Shown here piece by piece: positions 21,901 to 33,766 of a stretch of DNA of 64,000 nt. Where the stretch lies: contig CM052362.1 in the NCBI GenBank assembly GCA_028551475.1, positions 17,590,021-17,654,020 of the forward strand, given 5' to 3'. The notes beneath the pieces were generated by a model. The model worked only from the letters and a program-made list of their open reading frames with translations, was not told where the DNA came from and did no database searches. Within the stretch, counting starts at the first letter, position 1; every line of letters starts with the position of its first letter. The position numbers were made by a program, and so were the translations under genes. The stretch comes from Casuarina equisetifolia (lineage: Eukaryota > Streptophyta > Magnoliopsida > Fagales > Casuarinaceae).

Positions 21901-24900
21901 TTGCAACACACCTTCGCATTTGAGTTAAACAATCAGAAATGGCATTAATAAAAAGCTCATGTGAAAAGCAGATCTGCCTTGAAGCAAACACAAACAGAGG
22001 AGATGTAATCAGCAGGTCCAAATTTAAAAATGCGCCAGATTAGCTACTTTCCTTTGGGTAAGTTTTTCTTCCTGAACTAGTTAAAGGTATGTATCATAAA
22101 GGAATCTTTGGTATAAAAGAAAGACAAACATACTCTCTGTAGAAGCTGTAAAGCTTATGTGACACCCATAAAGAGAGGTAAAAATATGGAGAGATTACTA
22201 ACTCTATTATACTGCTAGTTTAAAAAACAAGAATCTCTTCCAATATCAATTTTTTTTTCTACTCAAAGTGTGCCATGAGCATTATATAAAGTACAGCTTG
22301 TCTCATAAACTACATTCATCATTGAATCACAAGGTCTTTAGAGAAGCATCTTATTCAGCTCTAAGTGAAAAATGTCAAAACCTAGGGCTATTCTAATATC
22401 AACCTAATAATACTCAAAGAGGACTGGTCAAACAAATTGTAATACCCACACCAGTGTCCCTTACTGCTAGAATACAATGCAATATGTAGAAACTGCGAAG
22501 GGGATATCCACACCTCTGTCCTATTTTGTTTCATACCACAAAATTACATCCATATTAGAAGCAGAAGCAAGAGTACAATAATTTATCTTTTTTACACAAC
22601 ATAGGAGAATAATTAAAAACAGAAAAGAAAACTAAGAAAAGACCAAATAAAAGTAAAAAATAAAAAATAAAAAATCTTCTGATAGTTTTCAAGTTCCGAT
22701 CTGTCTCCATTTGCTTTAATGCAAAAACAAATTCCTTTGTATGCCAACCAGCGACTCCAGACAAAAGATCATGGTAACTGCTGACTCCAACTAATTATAG
22801 TTGCACAAAAACTTCTTTACAAAGAGATTTTATGCAGTAGTCAAGATGGTCAAGACTATGTAATAACGACACAAGTTTAGAAGCTCTGAATCACAACCAC
22901 ATAGCAGCAAATATGCAAAAAAAAATCTCAACAAGACCATCATATTTACCATAACAATAAGTAATGAAATGATCCCGGACCTTACCAATTGCAAAGGTTC
23001 AGTCATAGGCTTCAAACCAAAGACATGCATATCTGCAAAAGGATATTCTCCACCGCTTAGAAGAAAGTGAGCATCAAGAAAAGCATAAAAGAAGAAAAAA
23101 AATCTACACTGTTAGAGTTGAAGTAAGGACATCTGCAAGAATCTTGATCTCCAGAATGTAAGTACAGCACATTCACACCTTGTCCGTGAGGCATAATCTT
23201 TAAAAAGTAAAATATAATAATGTGCATGGATGTTGCTTGAAAAGTTACTTCCAACCTTTGTCTCAAGTAGCTACTTCATTTAGAAGAAGACATTAAAATT
23301 CTATCTGAGGACCTAATGCCCCAGTCTCGAACTTAATTTCATTCAAAGAGTTATTTATTTTCCCCGGCAATAGAAGTTCAGCATCTAAATTTGACTGCAG
23401 AAATTTTTTTATTATTGGTTGTTTACTTGGGTGACAAGAGAGGTTTCCTTATTTTCCTGGATTACCCTCATTAAATTTCATGCTTTTTGACGTGAATTTT
23501 TGTAATCAAGACATCCATTATTGTTTCTTGTTAAGCAGACAACAGAAACTCCATAAAAATACAATTGCACTCATCCGCTCAAAAATTTAAAACACAAACA
23601 CACCCAAAAGAAAAAAAAAAAAAAAGTGTTGGGGCTAGCTGCTATAGCCCAGGTCCATCACGTTTGGGCACATTCCTCCCCACAACGTGACTATCTAGCT
23701 GCATGCAGCAACAGTGGTGTCTGGATCATCAACCAGCAACGTTGTAAGGTTGGGCAAAAAACAACGTGATTGTCGTGGGACTAGATGGATGGCAACTATG
23801 ACTGGGTTGTCATCAAACAACGCAGTTGTGGCTGGGAATCAAACCATGCAGTTGCACCATCACTGGGAGGGAACCTGGCAGCCAAAGGCTCCGTAGTTGG
23901 GTTGCAGCCCCAGCCATGGTCACAGGCATCACCCAGCCACAGCCCCAGAGCCAAAGGGATTCCGACATAATCATCTACTTTCTTTTCTTTCCAGTTGCTA
24001 CACGGGAGAATGTGCAACAAAAGCAAATAAGTGCATTAAATCTGATTAAAAGGATCAACAGGTCACTTTGAACAGCAGGCATGATAGAGTGCTCAAGAAA
24101 CACCTTAAAAGCATCAACTCATATTTTGTGTAGCAAGAGTACTTTAAATGAGAAAATAGATCAGGTAGGCTCATGTCCATCCCCACCACTTGACAGGTGC
24201 TGGTGTAACACTTCCCATACAATGTTGCCAAATGCATACTGACCACAAGGGAAAGGTAATATGCACATATTGTAGCTCCACATACTTCAGGAAACTCAAA
24301 GTTACCAAGGCACTCACCTTTGCAACCTAATTGGTCAAACATGGAGAGATGAGAGGCGTCAAAGGCACTCCTGCTTAACAGGTTTTATACCTCGTTTCTC
24401 TATTTATGTTATACATTTTCTGGTAGCTTTTGCAAGATACTTCCACCAATCTTTCAGCTGTCAGTCACTTCATCCTTGTGTGTTTCAATGTTAACTCCAT
24501 ATAGTAGTTTCATCAATTCCTTAAAGACTACTTATTCCATACTCTTCAAAAAATAAGAGACAAACATAAAAATATTGTTTCTTAATTGCAAAATATTCCT
24601 TCTATAGTAGCTGTAAGGTTTCAGCAAATATACTTTTTCATTCTTAACAGAAGACTGTAGTTGTTTTTGATGTCAAAAGAATAGAAGGGTACGCCACAAC
24701 TCTACACTAAATCAACTCTTTGTATAAGCACACAATGTTATACAAGTTTTGAGTAAAAGGAAAACAATCAATCAATTATGGACCCAGAAAAGATCTTCAT
24801 GAAAATTGAAAAAAATAAAAAATTACCTTCTTCGTCAAGCAAATTTGCTTCATCTGCATCACATAGTTCTCTACAGATGTATCGAGCAGCTAATTTTTGG

Positions 24901-25474
24901 TTCCCAATCTCCTCTGCCAAAGGGGAAGGAGGAAGATGTTTTAGAAGTATAGAAACATAAGCGTATTAGAATATATTAAACTTTACTTAGAAAATAAAGC
25001 ATAAGTATTTAAACAAGTTGCATGATGCAAAGCATAAGTCTTGGTCACTAGAAGCCATCCTCCCACTAAATGGTACATGTAACTCAAGCTTAATCCAACA
25101 AAAAAACCAATAGTACTAATAGTAATTCAACTACAACGGAAGTATCCATCTATTATTTGAAGTATAACATCTTAATATCAAGCAATCTGGTTTCGTATAT
25201 CCCATAAGTCGGAATATACACATCTGTCTGCAATGGGGGGAGAGAGAAGCTAAGAGATAACAAAGAGAGTGTCATGTTGAAATTTATTTACACGGAGGTT
25301 CTATATGTTAGCCAAATACCAGCTTGCACTGGGCCATAAGCAGTGAGACAATAGAAAGACCCTATAACCATGAAACCTTGCAGTAATCGTACCTGCCATA
25401 GTTTGCGAGAAGCTTCCAGCTGCGAGAAGCCTTGCCATGACCGCCATCCTCCCATTTCCGAGAGAGCATACCAT
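15950..25474 (-). CDS. Plant-specific protein with an SGF11-like C2HC zinc finger, function not established
   Basis: Eleven exons on the minus strand join in frame: 25474-25393, 24913-24827, 23032-22986, 21911-21854, 21405-21292, 21088-20966, 19393-19282, 18522-18446, 17367-17162, 16565-16352 and 16002-15950, giving 390 residues. It starts MVCSLGNGRMAVMARLL, a conserved start in a plant family usually labelled unknown or transmembrane protein. Residues 75-94 (CNACKKPIKTSQYAAHAELC) form C-x2-C-x11-H-x3-C, the same spacing as the Sgf11/ATXN7L3 finger of the SAGA deubiquitinase module. A basic RKPPRKEKKKL patch (about 118-128), an IPPTKR-like MLPPTKRSK motif and a second conserved block VPLGTKIYYSQRN follow. 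No clear membrane helix is seen. A role in chromatin or nucleic-acid binding is inferred only from the finger and the basic patch. All junctions keep the frame, so the model is strong even though the function is not. Confidence 0.87.
17452..17483. repeat. Poly-A and (AAAG)n repeat in an intron
   Basis: An A run followed by about six AAAG units, inside the intron between the 206-bp and 77-bp exons of the zinc-finger gene. On the transcribed strand it is a pyrimidine-rich CTTT tract ending about 85 bp upstream of the 17367 acceptor. Confidence 0.9.
19756..19788. repeat. (AAG)n microsatellite in an intron
   Basis: About ten AAG triplets inside the 1.57-kb intron between the 112-bp and 123-bp exons of the zinc-finger gene. 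Confidence 0.95.
23630..23970. other. GC-rich segment inside an intron of the zinc-finger gene
   Basis: Within the 1.8-kb intron between exons 2 and 3, about 340 bp are clearly richer in G and C than the AT-rich flanks. They contain many CAACG/CAACAACG words and short frames open on both strands. The segment starts just after a poly-A run (23612-23625). It could be a small insertion, for example a retroposed or transposon fragment. I could not match it to a known element. Confidence 0.4.
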
Positions 25475-25572
25475 TGAGAAAAGCAACTTGAATATCTATA
25501 CGTAAAAACCACCAAATCAGCGCAGAACAATCCTTTATTTTTCCTTTGATTTTGATTACTGAATTTTGCTCC

Positions 25573-25605
25573 AAGGGGAAGGGGAAGGGTAAGGGGAAGG
25601 GGAAG
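25573..25605. repeat. GGGGAA purine repeat with G-quadruplex potential
   Basis: Five runs of three or four G spaced by AA or TAA (AAGGGGAAGGGGAAGGGTAA, then two more) on the plus strand, about 100 bp upstream of the minus-strand ATG at 25474. It lies in the leader or a leader intron of the zinc-finger gene. Confidence 0.8.
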
Positions 25606-26402
25606 TTACCCTTGGATTAGAAAGCCCGAATATCAGATCCTGGACAAGGATAGTTTCCTAATTCCAATAACATATTGCGTAAGTCAAATCCATCTGCCGA
25701 AGGATAAACTATGGCTCCGCGTAATTAAACACACATACGCGTGTGCGCATGCACGAGGACATTTAAACACGAGAATGCATTTCGCAAATGCATTACGAAT
25801 GCTGACTCTGACATCCGCTTAATTAGAATTTAAATCATTAGATCGAAATACATTTATAAATCCACAGATAATCAAACAATGGCACGCGAGAACACCGGCA
25901 TTGACGGTATTGACTGTATAAAATAAAATTTTCAGGAACATGCAATTCTGGAACGCCAATCCATAGTACCTCCAAAGAACAAAACCCAAAAATTCCGAAA
26001 ATCTTACGAAGTAATAAAAGCAACAAACGTCAAGAAACCAAATCCTACTGAAAGAATCACATAATATGTCAAGAAAATGTACCTCACGCAATTATTGGTA
26101 TTTAAAAGAATGAAAAGATAAATAAACACCAAATTAAAAACGAAGAATCCCACCTCAATCGGTGCAAAATCTTCTCCAGGAAACCACCGATAGAGAATCC
26201 CCAACTTCTGCGAACAAACGTGAAGATTCCGAGAATTGAATCAATCTAGAGAAGGACGTCGATCTTCGCCTGGTGTACAGAAAGCTGGAGGTGAACGACA
26301 AACGAGGAAGCGTAGCAATGGTGAGAGCGGAAAACCCAGGCCTCTCAGACTGAGAATTTATTAGTGGATTTTTCCTCCGAAACCCGAAACCGGAGTCCCT
26401 CG

Positions 26403-26406
<4 letters not shown>

Positions 26407-26440
<34 letters not shown>
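26407..26440. repeat. (CT)n microsatellite
   Basis: About 17 perfect CT dinucleotides (GA on the minus strand), close to the presumed transcription start of the zinc-finger gene. Confidence 0.95.
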
Positions 26441-26442
<2 letters not shown>

Positions 26443-27515
26443 TTCTCCTCCGGAGAGAGAAGAAGAAGAGGTGAGAAAACTTTAAACACGAGAAGAGAGA
26501 AAGCCTTAGTGAAGTTGTGCGATGCTGTGTTTCAAACTACAGAACCATATTTCAGATATGTGGGTGATCTGATTATTATATTCTTCGCAGGTACTGTCGT
26601 CGTTTTATCTTCCCAACACTTTAAAGACATTGAAACGGCGAACCTGAAGGTACGGAATTTCCGGGCCCAATAAAACATTGGCAAATTACTAGTTGGAGCG
26701 TCAGCTCCTCCAAGTCTTGTTTCCCTCTGTGGATCAATTGGTAGCAACACTATTGTAAAGTCTTTAAAACATAAAAATCTCAAAAATAATTTATAAAGAG
26801 ATTTATTTTTTGTATTTAATATCTTCAGATTTAAAGTTACATTTGTACCATTTTCTATTACATTTGAACATAGTATTAAAATTTAGATTATCTCTTAGCA
26901 TTTTTGTGAATATGAACAAACTCAAAATTTGTGTAAAAAAAAATATTGCATAAGATAGTTTGGATTAGACCATTGTGATGAAGACACGTGTTAAATAAGC
27001 AATGCATAGTTTTGCTACATTATTAAAAAGTTCAATAAAAATCTCAAGTCAATATTCCTCCCATGCATTCGTAGATAAGGATTTTTATAAAAATTGTTAT
27101 TCTACATGTGTGACAAAGGACTTTTTTTTTTTTTATGCACACATCCGATAAGGAAAATGGGACTCAAACCCATAATTGGCAAAATTGTCAGTCAATGTTT
27201 GACTTAAAGAACATTAATAAAACAGGGGTCTCCTACAAAAGACGTATTAAGTTTCACATGAAAATAATAAAAATAATTTACAAAGATATAAGTTCTTCTA
27301 TTTATTAGCTTACTATTTTGAATTATATGTGAGTCATTCCCTTTAAAATTGTAATAACTATACACTTTCTTTAAGGTTTAAGGATTTTCTTTCCTCCCTT
27401 TATCAATCCTTTGACAATAAAAAGATTCTTCATAAATAGTCATCTTTCCATTGGAATAATATTCCATTTGAAAGTAACTTCAATGTTTATTAGTGTACCA
27501 AAGTTATATGACTTA

Positions 27516-27930
27516 TGTTAAAGACCAATAAAACCCATCTTAAAAACCATAGACTAAAGGTGGTAAACCTAAACCAACAAACACATGACCAAACACTTAA
27601 AGTGTGAGACAAAATCTCAACATACTCCATTTACACCAATAAGTGATATTTAATTAACATAGAAGCCATATTTAGCCATTGGCCTAGAAAGTCTAGGATA
27701 ATGCTCTAATATCATGTCAAAGGTTAAGAAGTTCATCATAAAACTTATAGGCTAAAGGTGATAAACCTCGACCATTAATAAGGTAAATGCTTGTAGTGTA
27801 AGATGAAATCTTAATATGTCCTTTTCATGTGATGGAGTGATATTTAACTAACATAATAAGTCTCCATGTTAAAGGCTATGAGACCCATCTTAAAACTCAT
27901 AAGCTAAAGCTGGTAAACCTCAACTATTAA
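27516..27930 (+). repeat. Three diverged tandem copies of a ~145-bp unit
   Basis: Copies begin near 27516, 27718 and 27863, the last partial. Each has ATAA(A)AC(C)CATC or similar, CATA(G/A)(A/G)CTAAAGGTGGTAAACCT-like wording, and the first two share AGTGTGAGA(C/T)(A/G)AAATCT and GTGATATTTAACTAACATA. The text just before the second copy (GCTCTAATATCATGTCAAAG) resembles the GCTCTGATACCATG word common in plant retrotransposon LTRs. Confidence 0.65.
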
Positions 27931-30616
27931 ATTAATAATTTTGATTATCTTGATAATGATAAAATATTTAAAAAATTAGAAGGCAATAGAAAAAAAATAG
28001 TAATGGAAATTAATGAAAATAGTAAAATAGTAATAATAAACTAATGTAAATTATTGTTAAGGAACAAATTTTACCCACAAGAAAGACAAGATTGTTAAAA
28101 GAAAACTAGAACTTAAAGTCAATGGACGATAATATTGTCTTCTAACATTTATTGATCACAACGATTGTAATAGTTACCTAAAATTCATTGTATTAAATAT
28201 AAAAGATATGTCACCATTTGATTAGATGACTGTTGGGAGAAAAGAGACCCATGAGAGGGCATCAAAATATCTATGACAAAAAAGGCTAAGTAAATTTATG
28301 TGATACCAAGTGAAATGGTGAGTCAATTATATGTTAACATAGGAATAGTTTAATAAAGCTTGGAGTCAAGAAATGTCTTAAATTTTAAACTGAAATGTAT
28401 GAATTAAGAGTGTGCATGTAAAAAATTATAAAGTCGTGAAGTTTGTTAATCTATCAGACCAAGTGACGTGTTATAAGGTCTATTAAGATACTTTTAAGAT
28501 AGCGTGATAACGGCGGTTGACTTGGCGGCTCACACTGTTTTGAAGCTGCCTCCAGCCTTCCTACAATTTTAAATTACTAGATCAAGCGATGCACATAATT
28601 CGGCATATTCAAAACTTTGCTAATAAACCAGATACCTAAAATCAGTCACATCATCAGGGTACTTATCGTTACGTCTTGAAAAACTTGCTTAATTTGTCCT
28701 TCTTTTTATAGGTGCACATGCATATATAGGTATAGAATATTCAAACGTGGCAACAACGGGCCAATAGGAGATTCGAACAAAAAAAATTCAGATTTTAATC
28801 GAATAGATTATTGATCTCTAGTTGACTTTATTGTACGACAAACCGAGAGTGATGCATGATTCAATCATGCTTTTGACTGTGAGAGAAGTCAAAACTATAT
28901 CTCACATGGAACTACATGCTAATCGCGAATTCAAGTATGATTATTGTGCCCCATTAAGTATTCATGTGAAAAAGTTGTGGTCTCAATCAAGAAATTTTGT
29001 TTTGATTTTTATTTTAATACAAATGTGACAATAAACTTAAAGTGAAACTAATAAAATTACAACTTGACAATGAAAAGGACACCAAACTATATGTATCACA
29101 TAAAATATTGAATTAATTATGATTAGGTCCAATGATGCGGTTGGGAAAATAATTTTCATTTTTCATTTGATTAACAAATACTATGATTTTATAATTTTTG
29201 ATAGACAGCATTTTGTCTTACTTGTTCTACGAAATGTAAAAGAGAAAAATATAAAAATCGAGTTATGTAGTGGAGCTTGTGTGTTATTCAAGCCCACTTA
29301 CAATCCAGCCGATTTCGGCAGCGCGGCAAGGACCAATAGAGGCCCAACATGGAACTACGGGCTCGATTCTGTCGAGTGGCCGTGCAAACGATCACGGAAC
29401 ACAATGCGAACTCGTTCGAGTAAGTTTAAGAGAATAGACTTGGCAAGTAACCAATTAATAGGACGTGTTATGAAACACAACCTCTCATATGACGTTCATG
29501 CAGCAGTTTAAAGAGTATTTCTCAAGGCTGACATGAAAGACTATTAAGGGTAGGTGTTGTCCTATATTATAAGTATAATGATAATTTATTAAATTTATAA
29601 ATAATAAATTTTTTTATTTAATATTTTAATATTTTAGAATAAATTTTTATATTTTAATATAACATTAGAGATATAGATAATCTTTTGCTTTATAACTAAG
29701 CCAAGTATTTGTCGACAATCAATATTGTATAATTTTTCCAAAAAAGTTGTAAGACAATTACAAAATGATCCCAAAAGAGAATGAAACCATTCAAAGAGAT
29801 TTATTTATTTTTAATTAAAAAAAAAAAAAAAAGACTTAAAGAGAAGGATCTAAACTCACCCTCTGTCATCTCGTCGGGCATAGGCACGGCTGACAACGCA
29901 GAAATGATAGTGTCTCAGCATTTTACTTTTTACTCTCAGTTGCCGCTTTTCGTACTGCACGGCCAGTAGTAAATGCTGCAAATATTGCGGCAATCCAGAT
30001 CCGAGATGCTTAAAAGAACACTTTCTGATTCACCCCTTCACAACCAAACGTGAACACGTATCAGTGCTGAAGCGGCAATTGACACTATCGTCATGCAAGA
30101 TCCACGCGAGGGGCTCAACAAACACAGCTTAATTGAATTAATTAGTGAAAAAGGTGAACCCCTGCGTGATCTAAACAAAATCGTGCAAGACCCACTCAAG
30201 CGAGATGGGAACCATGATAAAGCTTAAGACCCCACCATTCACTTAGCCACGTGGCATGATGGATTTGATCATACAGTCCACTTCCACCCAACCCATCATT
30301 CACTATATCCTCCAATATGCATAGAACTAATAACCTTGTCGGTACTAAGCAAGTCAGTAATAATGGCTTGGAGGCTAAAACACGCACAGGAGTGCTGGTT
30401 TTTGCACCGCAACGCCACCCACAAACCGTACCATTCTAAAACCGTAGTGTCCCCCATGAGAAGTGTTTTTCATTTAATAGAGATTACCATCCAACGAAAG
30501 TGGCAAACACTGACCCCCTGCTCTCTCAGCGTGGGAGTCAAGTGAGGGTCCATTGTCAAAGCTCAAGATCGGAGTGTTATTCAATGTTTTCTTCTAGTAA
30601 TTAATATTATAGTGTA

Positions 30617-30893
30617 AAGGTTTATTTTAAAAATTTTAAATATTAAGTAAAAATATTTCATTCTTTATAAATTAAAGGATTCATATAGAATAACACTTAT
30701 TTTTAATATTTATTTTATTTACGTTACAAGTGTTAAGTGTTGTAAGTGGATTGAAATTCAATTTAAAAAAAAAAGAATTACGAAACAAATACTCATATCT
30801 AATTTTGATATTATATTAAAATATGAGAGTTTATTTTAAAATTTTAAAATATTAAATAAAAAAATATTATTACTTATAAATTTAAAAATTTAT
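30617..30893. repeat. AT-rich direct repeats, possibly a MITE remnant
   Basis: Two related blocks of about 60 bp (about 30617-30675 and 30829-30893) share GGTTTATTTTAAAA, TTTTAAATATTAA and TTATAAATT-type wording and flank about 150 bp. AT-rich content makes chance similarity possible. Confidence 0.45.
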
Positions 30894-31247
30894 CTTCACA
30901 CTTCTAATACGAGATAACATCTAAATGGTGCAAAGAGTTATGGGATCAATATTTAAAGGCGTCGAGTGTGAAGCATGGTCGTGCTTGCTTTCCCGTAAAG
31001 AGGCGTGCTGGGGGAATGGTCCATCGGCTAGTCTTCGGGTCGAACTTTAAGCCGCTGTGTCATTTAAGAATCTGCATTAGAAAATATCTGGAGTGCCGTG
31101 TATGATAAAAGCATGGAATGATCTATTGGTTGATCGTTAGCGATGAGATAAGCAGCATTAATTTAAGGGCAACTAGTATGAAGATTGATGGATAGCGACC
31201 ACGATCCCATTGACTAAACCAACGAATAATGACCTAAATATAAAATA

Positions 31248-31386
31248 AAAACTTCGTCCTTAGATTTAAAATTGCTCGTAAGCGAATACCTACAAGAGTG
31301 CTTATCGGTGATTAATTTAAAACTTCGTTCTTAGATTTAAAACTGCCCACATGCGAACAACTGCAAGAGTGCGGATGAGTTATTAA
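31248..31386 (+). repeat. 70-bp tandem duplication
   Basis: Copies at 31248-31317 and 31318-31386 both start AAAACTTCGT and share CTTAGATTTAAAA, TGCGAA or AGCGAA, and (C)TACAAGAGTGC/CTGCAAGAGTGC. They are about 75-80% identical by eye, so this is an old tandem duplication. Confidence 0.8.
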
Positions 31387-33197
31387 TGCAAGACAAGAAC
31401 CGGCAACTTTATTAACTCAAATATTAAAATGACTGATTAGCTTTTCGGGTTCGTTTCGGTATTGCTGTCCATCTGTCTACGTATAAGATGTCGGCATTGC
31501 TTTAAGGAGGACAACACTGCAGGGTAGGTTGAAATATTCAAAGTTTGATCGAACTTTTTTCGTGGAAATTCTTGTCAGAATCGAGATCTGCCCAAAAGTG
31601 GCACTTATGCTCGTTGGATCTCTACTGGGATTCCAAATTTCGTAGCACTAAACATGTTCTCTTCAATCTAAAACAATGCATGGTTAGCAAATCCGGATAT
31701 TCTTGTTCCTGATATTAAGTAGCAAGAGGTTGGCATATTCTTAGTCGCCTTTGCATCGCACTAACGATCCTCATCACGCCAATTGTATATATGCCTGATC
31801 AGTACAGCCACGTGAAGATACTTCGGAACAAACAAAAAAGCAGCCTATCGTTGGGAACTAAAAAGAGAAGTAACTGTAAAAATTATTAAAAGGTCTATAA
31901 TTTAATCCAAAAACTAGTTTAATTAAAAAGTCTTAACCCATAACACTTACGAGCTTAAGAGTCTCTATTATCACTACCAATAAGTAATAATACTTGCTTT
32001 AATACAAGCACTGCATATGAATAAACAATCATACAATTGAGATATGTATAAGTATATTTCTTGACTCCAATATCATATTAGAGTGTTGTGGGTCTACACA
32101 TACTCAAAAACTAGTTTAACAATAAGTCATTATTTACAATACTTATAAGCCAAGAACTCATTCTTTCATTGACTTTATGAAATATTTGAATTTTGAAGTA
32201 TGTTCTTCAAGAGACTATTATAAGAACATTAAGTGTATTAGGTATGGAGTAAATTAGTAAGATTAAATATATAAATTAATTATTATAGTCATGTTGTGGG
32301 TAGTTAGTAGGTTTTCTCAATAATATATAGTTAGGATTTCTTTTGGTATTAATATATAAGGACATAATATGAAAAAACATAGTTATGAGAGTAAAACATA
32401 AAGTACATAGATTGTGACAGAGAGAAAATATAAGTTTTTTAGATTTATTGTTATTACACTTTATTATAATAAATAAATTTTTTCTTAAGCAAAAAATATA
32501 GAAAGTTATTTAGATTCGTAACTTTTGTATGTCCTTTTTAATTAATATTCTTCGTGCATGCCATGAGATCTTAAATAATTCTGTAAAAGTTTTGAGTATG
32601 TTTTAACAAAGAAGAGCAACATAAATACAACATTAGCATTGAATTTATTTAATGTTGCAAGTCGACGGAAGCAATTATTCGAAGACAAAGCAAAGAGAGA
32701 AGGCAAATTAGAATATTCGCAGCATTCTCGAAACGACAAACACTTGCGCCTAAGATATGATCTGTACGAACTAATGTATAAACACTGAGAAAGACAAATG
32801 AAAAGGCACTAATGTATTCTCTCCAAAGTACCCAAATTCAAATTGAAATTTTCTTTGGGTTGAGTATTTCACTGATTTCCTCTGTAGGCAACCGAGGTTG
32901 GCAGGGAAATTTCCTTTTCCAGATTTTTTGGGCTGGGAATGGAAAAGAGAGACTTGGAAATCCAAAATGTTGCCACAGAAGCACTGTCTTTATGATCTTT
33001 GGACGACACAATGATGGTGGACGGCCTTACTTTGGTTGCTTTCTCTCCCTCCATTAACTCTCCAATCCAGTGGTCCTAAAGGCACCCTACCCGCTGGGCA
33101 TTACAGTCCCAGATTATCGGAGCCGTCGGTTCTGTCATCAGGACTCGCACCTTCTTCCATCGACGGTCGAATATCTTTAAGCTCATACTTCTTCCCT

Positions 33198-33209
33198 CTA
33201 TATATAAAT
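33198..33209 (+). promoter_or_regulatory. TATA box of the NHX gene
   Basis: CTATATATAAAT is followed 25-35 bp later by the likely start. A non-coding first exon is inferred to end at GACCG|GTTAGT (about 33260). The leader intron would end at GAACAG near 33690, 76 bp before the ATG. Leader introns are known in plant NHX genes, but here this is inference. Confidence 0.6.
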
Positions 33210-33766
33210 ATCTTCCGCGGCCTCTGACTTCCATAACTCAGTCTGCTCGCTGTCCGACCGGTTAGTTCTCACGTCATGTCTCTCTGCGTGATGTTTAAGC
33301 TTCGAGGTTTACTCTTTCTGTATATATTTTGAACAACCTTATAGCCAAAACTGACGAGCTGATCTGTTTTTTTTTTTTTTTTCTGGTTCATTTCCGAGTT
33401 TGAAGATGATATCATTTTATTGTTTGTTGGTCGTATAAAAAACTGAGCAGGAATAGTTCAGAGCTTTTTACCCATTTGGAAGTGAAATCACTCTTTGTTT
33501 GGTTAATGAGAGAACGCGGGAAGCAGGAAGAAAATTTGTAGCGTTACTTTTTTGCAAATTTGTATTCTTTGCTTTACGATACTCTGACCTTCTGTTTCCC
33601 ATGGTAAAGTTTTATTGGAATGCTAGCGGGCTAGTTAGCTCAGAGATCCAAAGGCCAAGCAAATTGAGTTAGAGAATTGATTCTGAACAGAGTACCTTGT
33701 TTGTCATTGTGAATCGGGTTGGCTTCTACGACCACTCTGCTGCTACTACTAGCACGTACTACTGCT

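Larger units (their letters stand above)
25475..26470 (-). promoter_or_regulatory. 5' leader and promoter-proximal region of the zinc-finger gene
   Basis: On the minus strand a likely leader exon lies around 26155-26400 and ends in AG|GTGGGA near 26153. A TATAG acceptor occurs near 25497, just upstream of the ATG, so a leader intron of about 650 bp is inferred. A 34-bp (CT)n run at 26407-26440, typical of plant leaders near the start site, sits at the distal end. Confidence 0.4.
26480..33190. other. Long AT-rich intergenic region without supported genes
   Basis: About 6.7 kb between the divergent starts of the zinc-finger gene and NHX. It contains three diverged tandem copies at 27516-27930, a 70-bp tandem duplication at 31248-31386, and AT-rich MITE-like tracts at 29550-29660 and 30600-30910. 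There is also a perfect G-box palindrome GCCACGTGGC at 30246-30255, and related ACTAGTTTAA blocks near 31912 and 32108. The longest frame (29119-29511, 130 codons) has no recognisable domain and is in AT-rich DNA. I see no RNA gene. Confidence 0.5.

Noticed and set aside
29119-29511. 130-codon plus-strand open frame
   Set aside because: Low-complexity start, no recognisable domain, no promoter or splice context, and AT-rich repeat-laden surroundings.
33626-33645. tRNA D-arm-like GGGCTAGTTAGCTCAG in the inferred NHX leader intron
   Set aside because: It looks like a tRNA 5' end, but no anticodon stem, T arm or acceptor partner follows.
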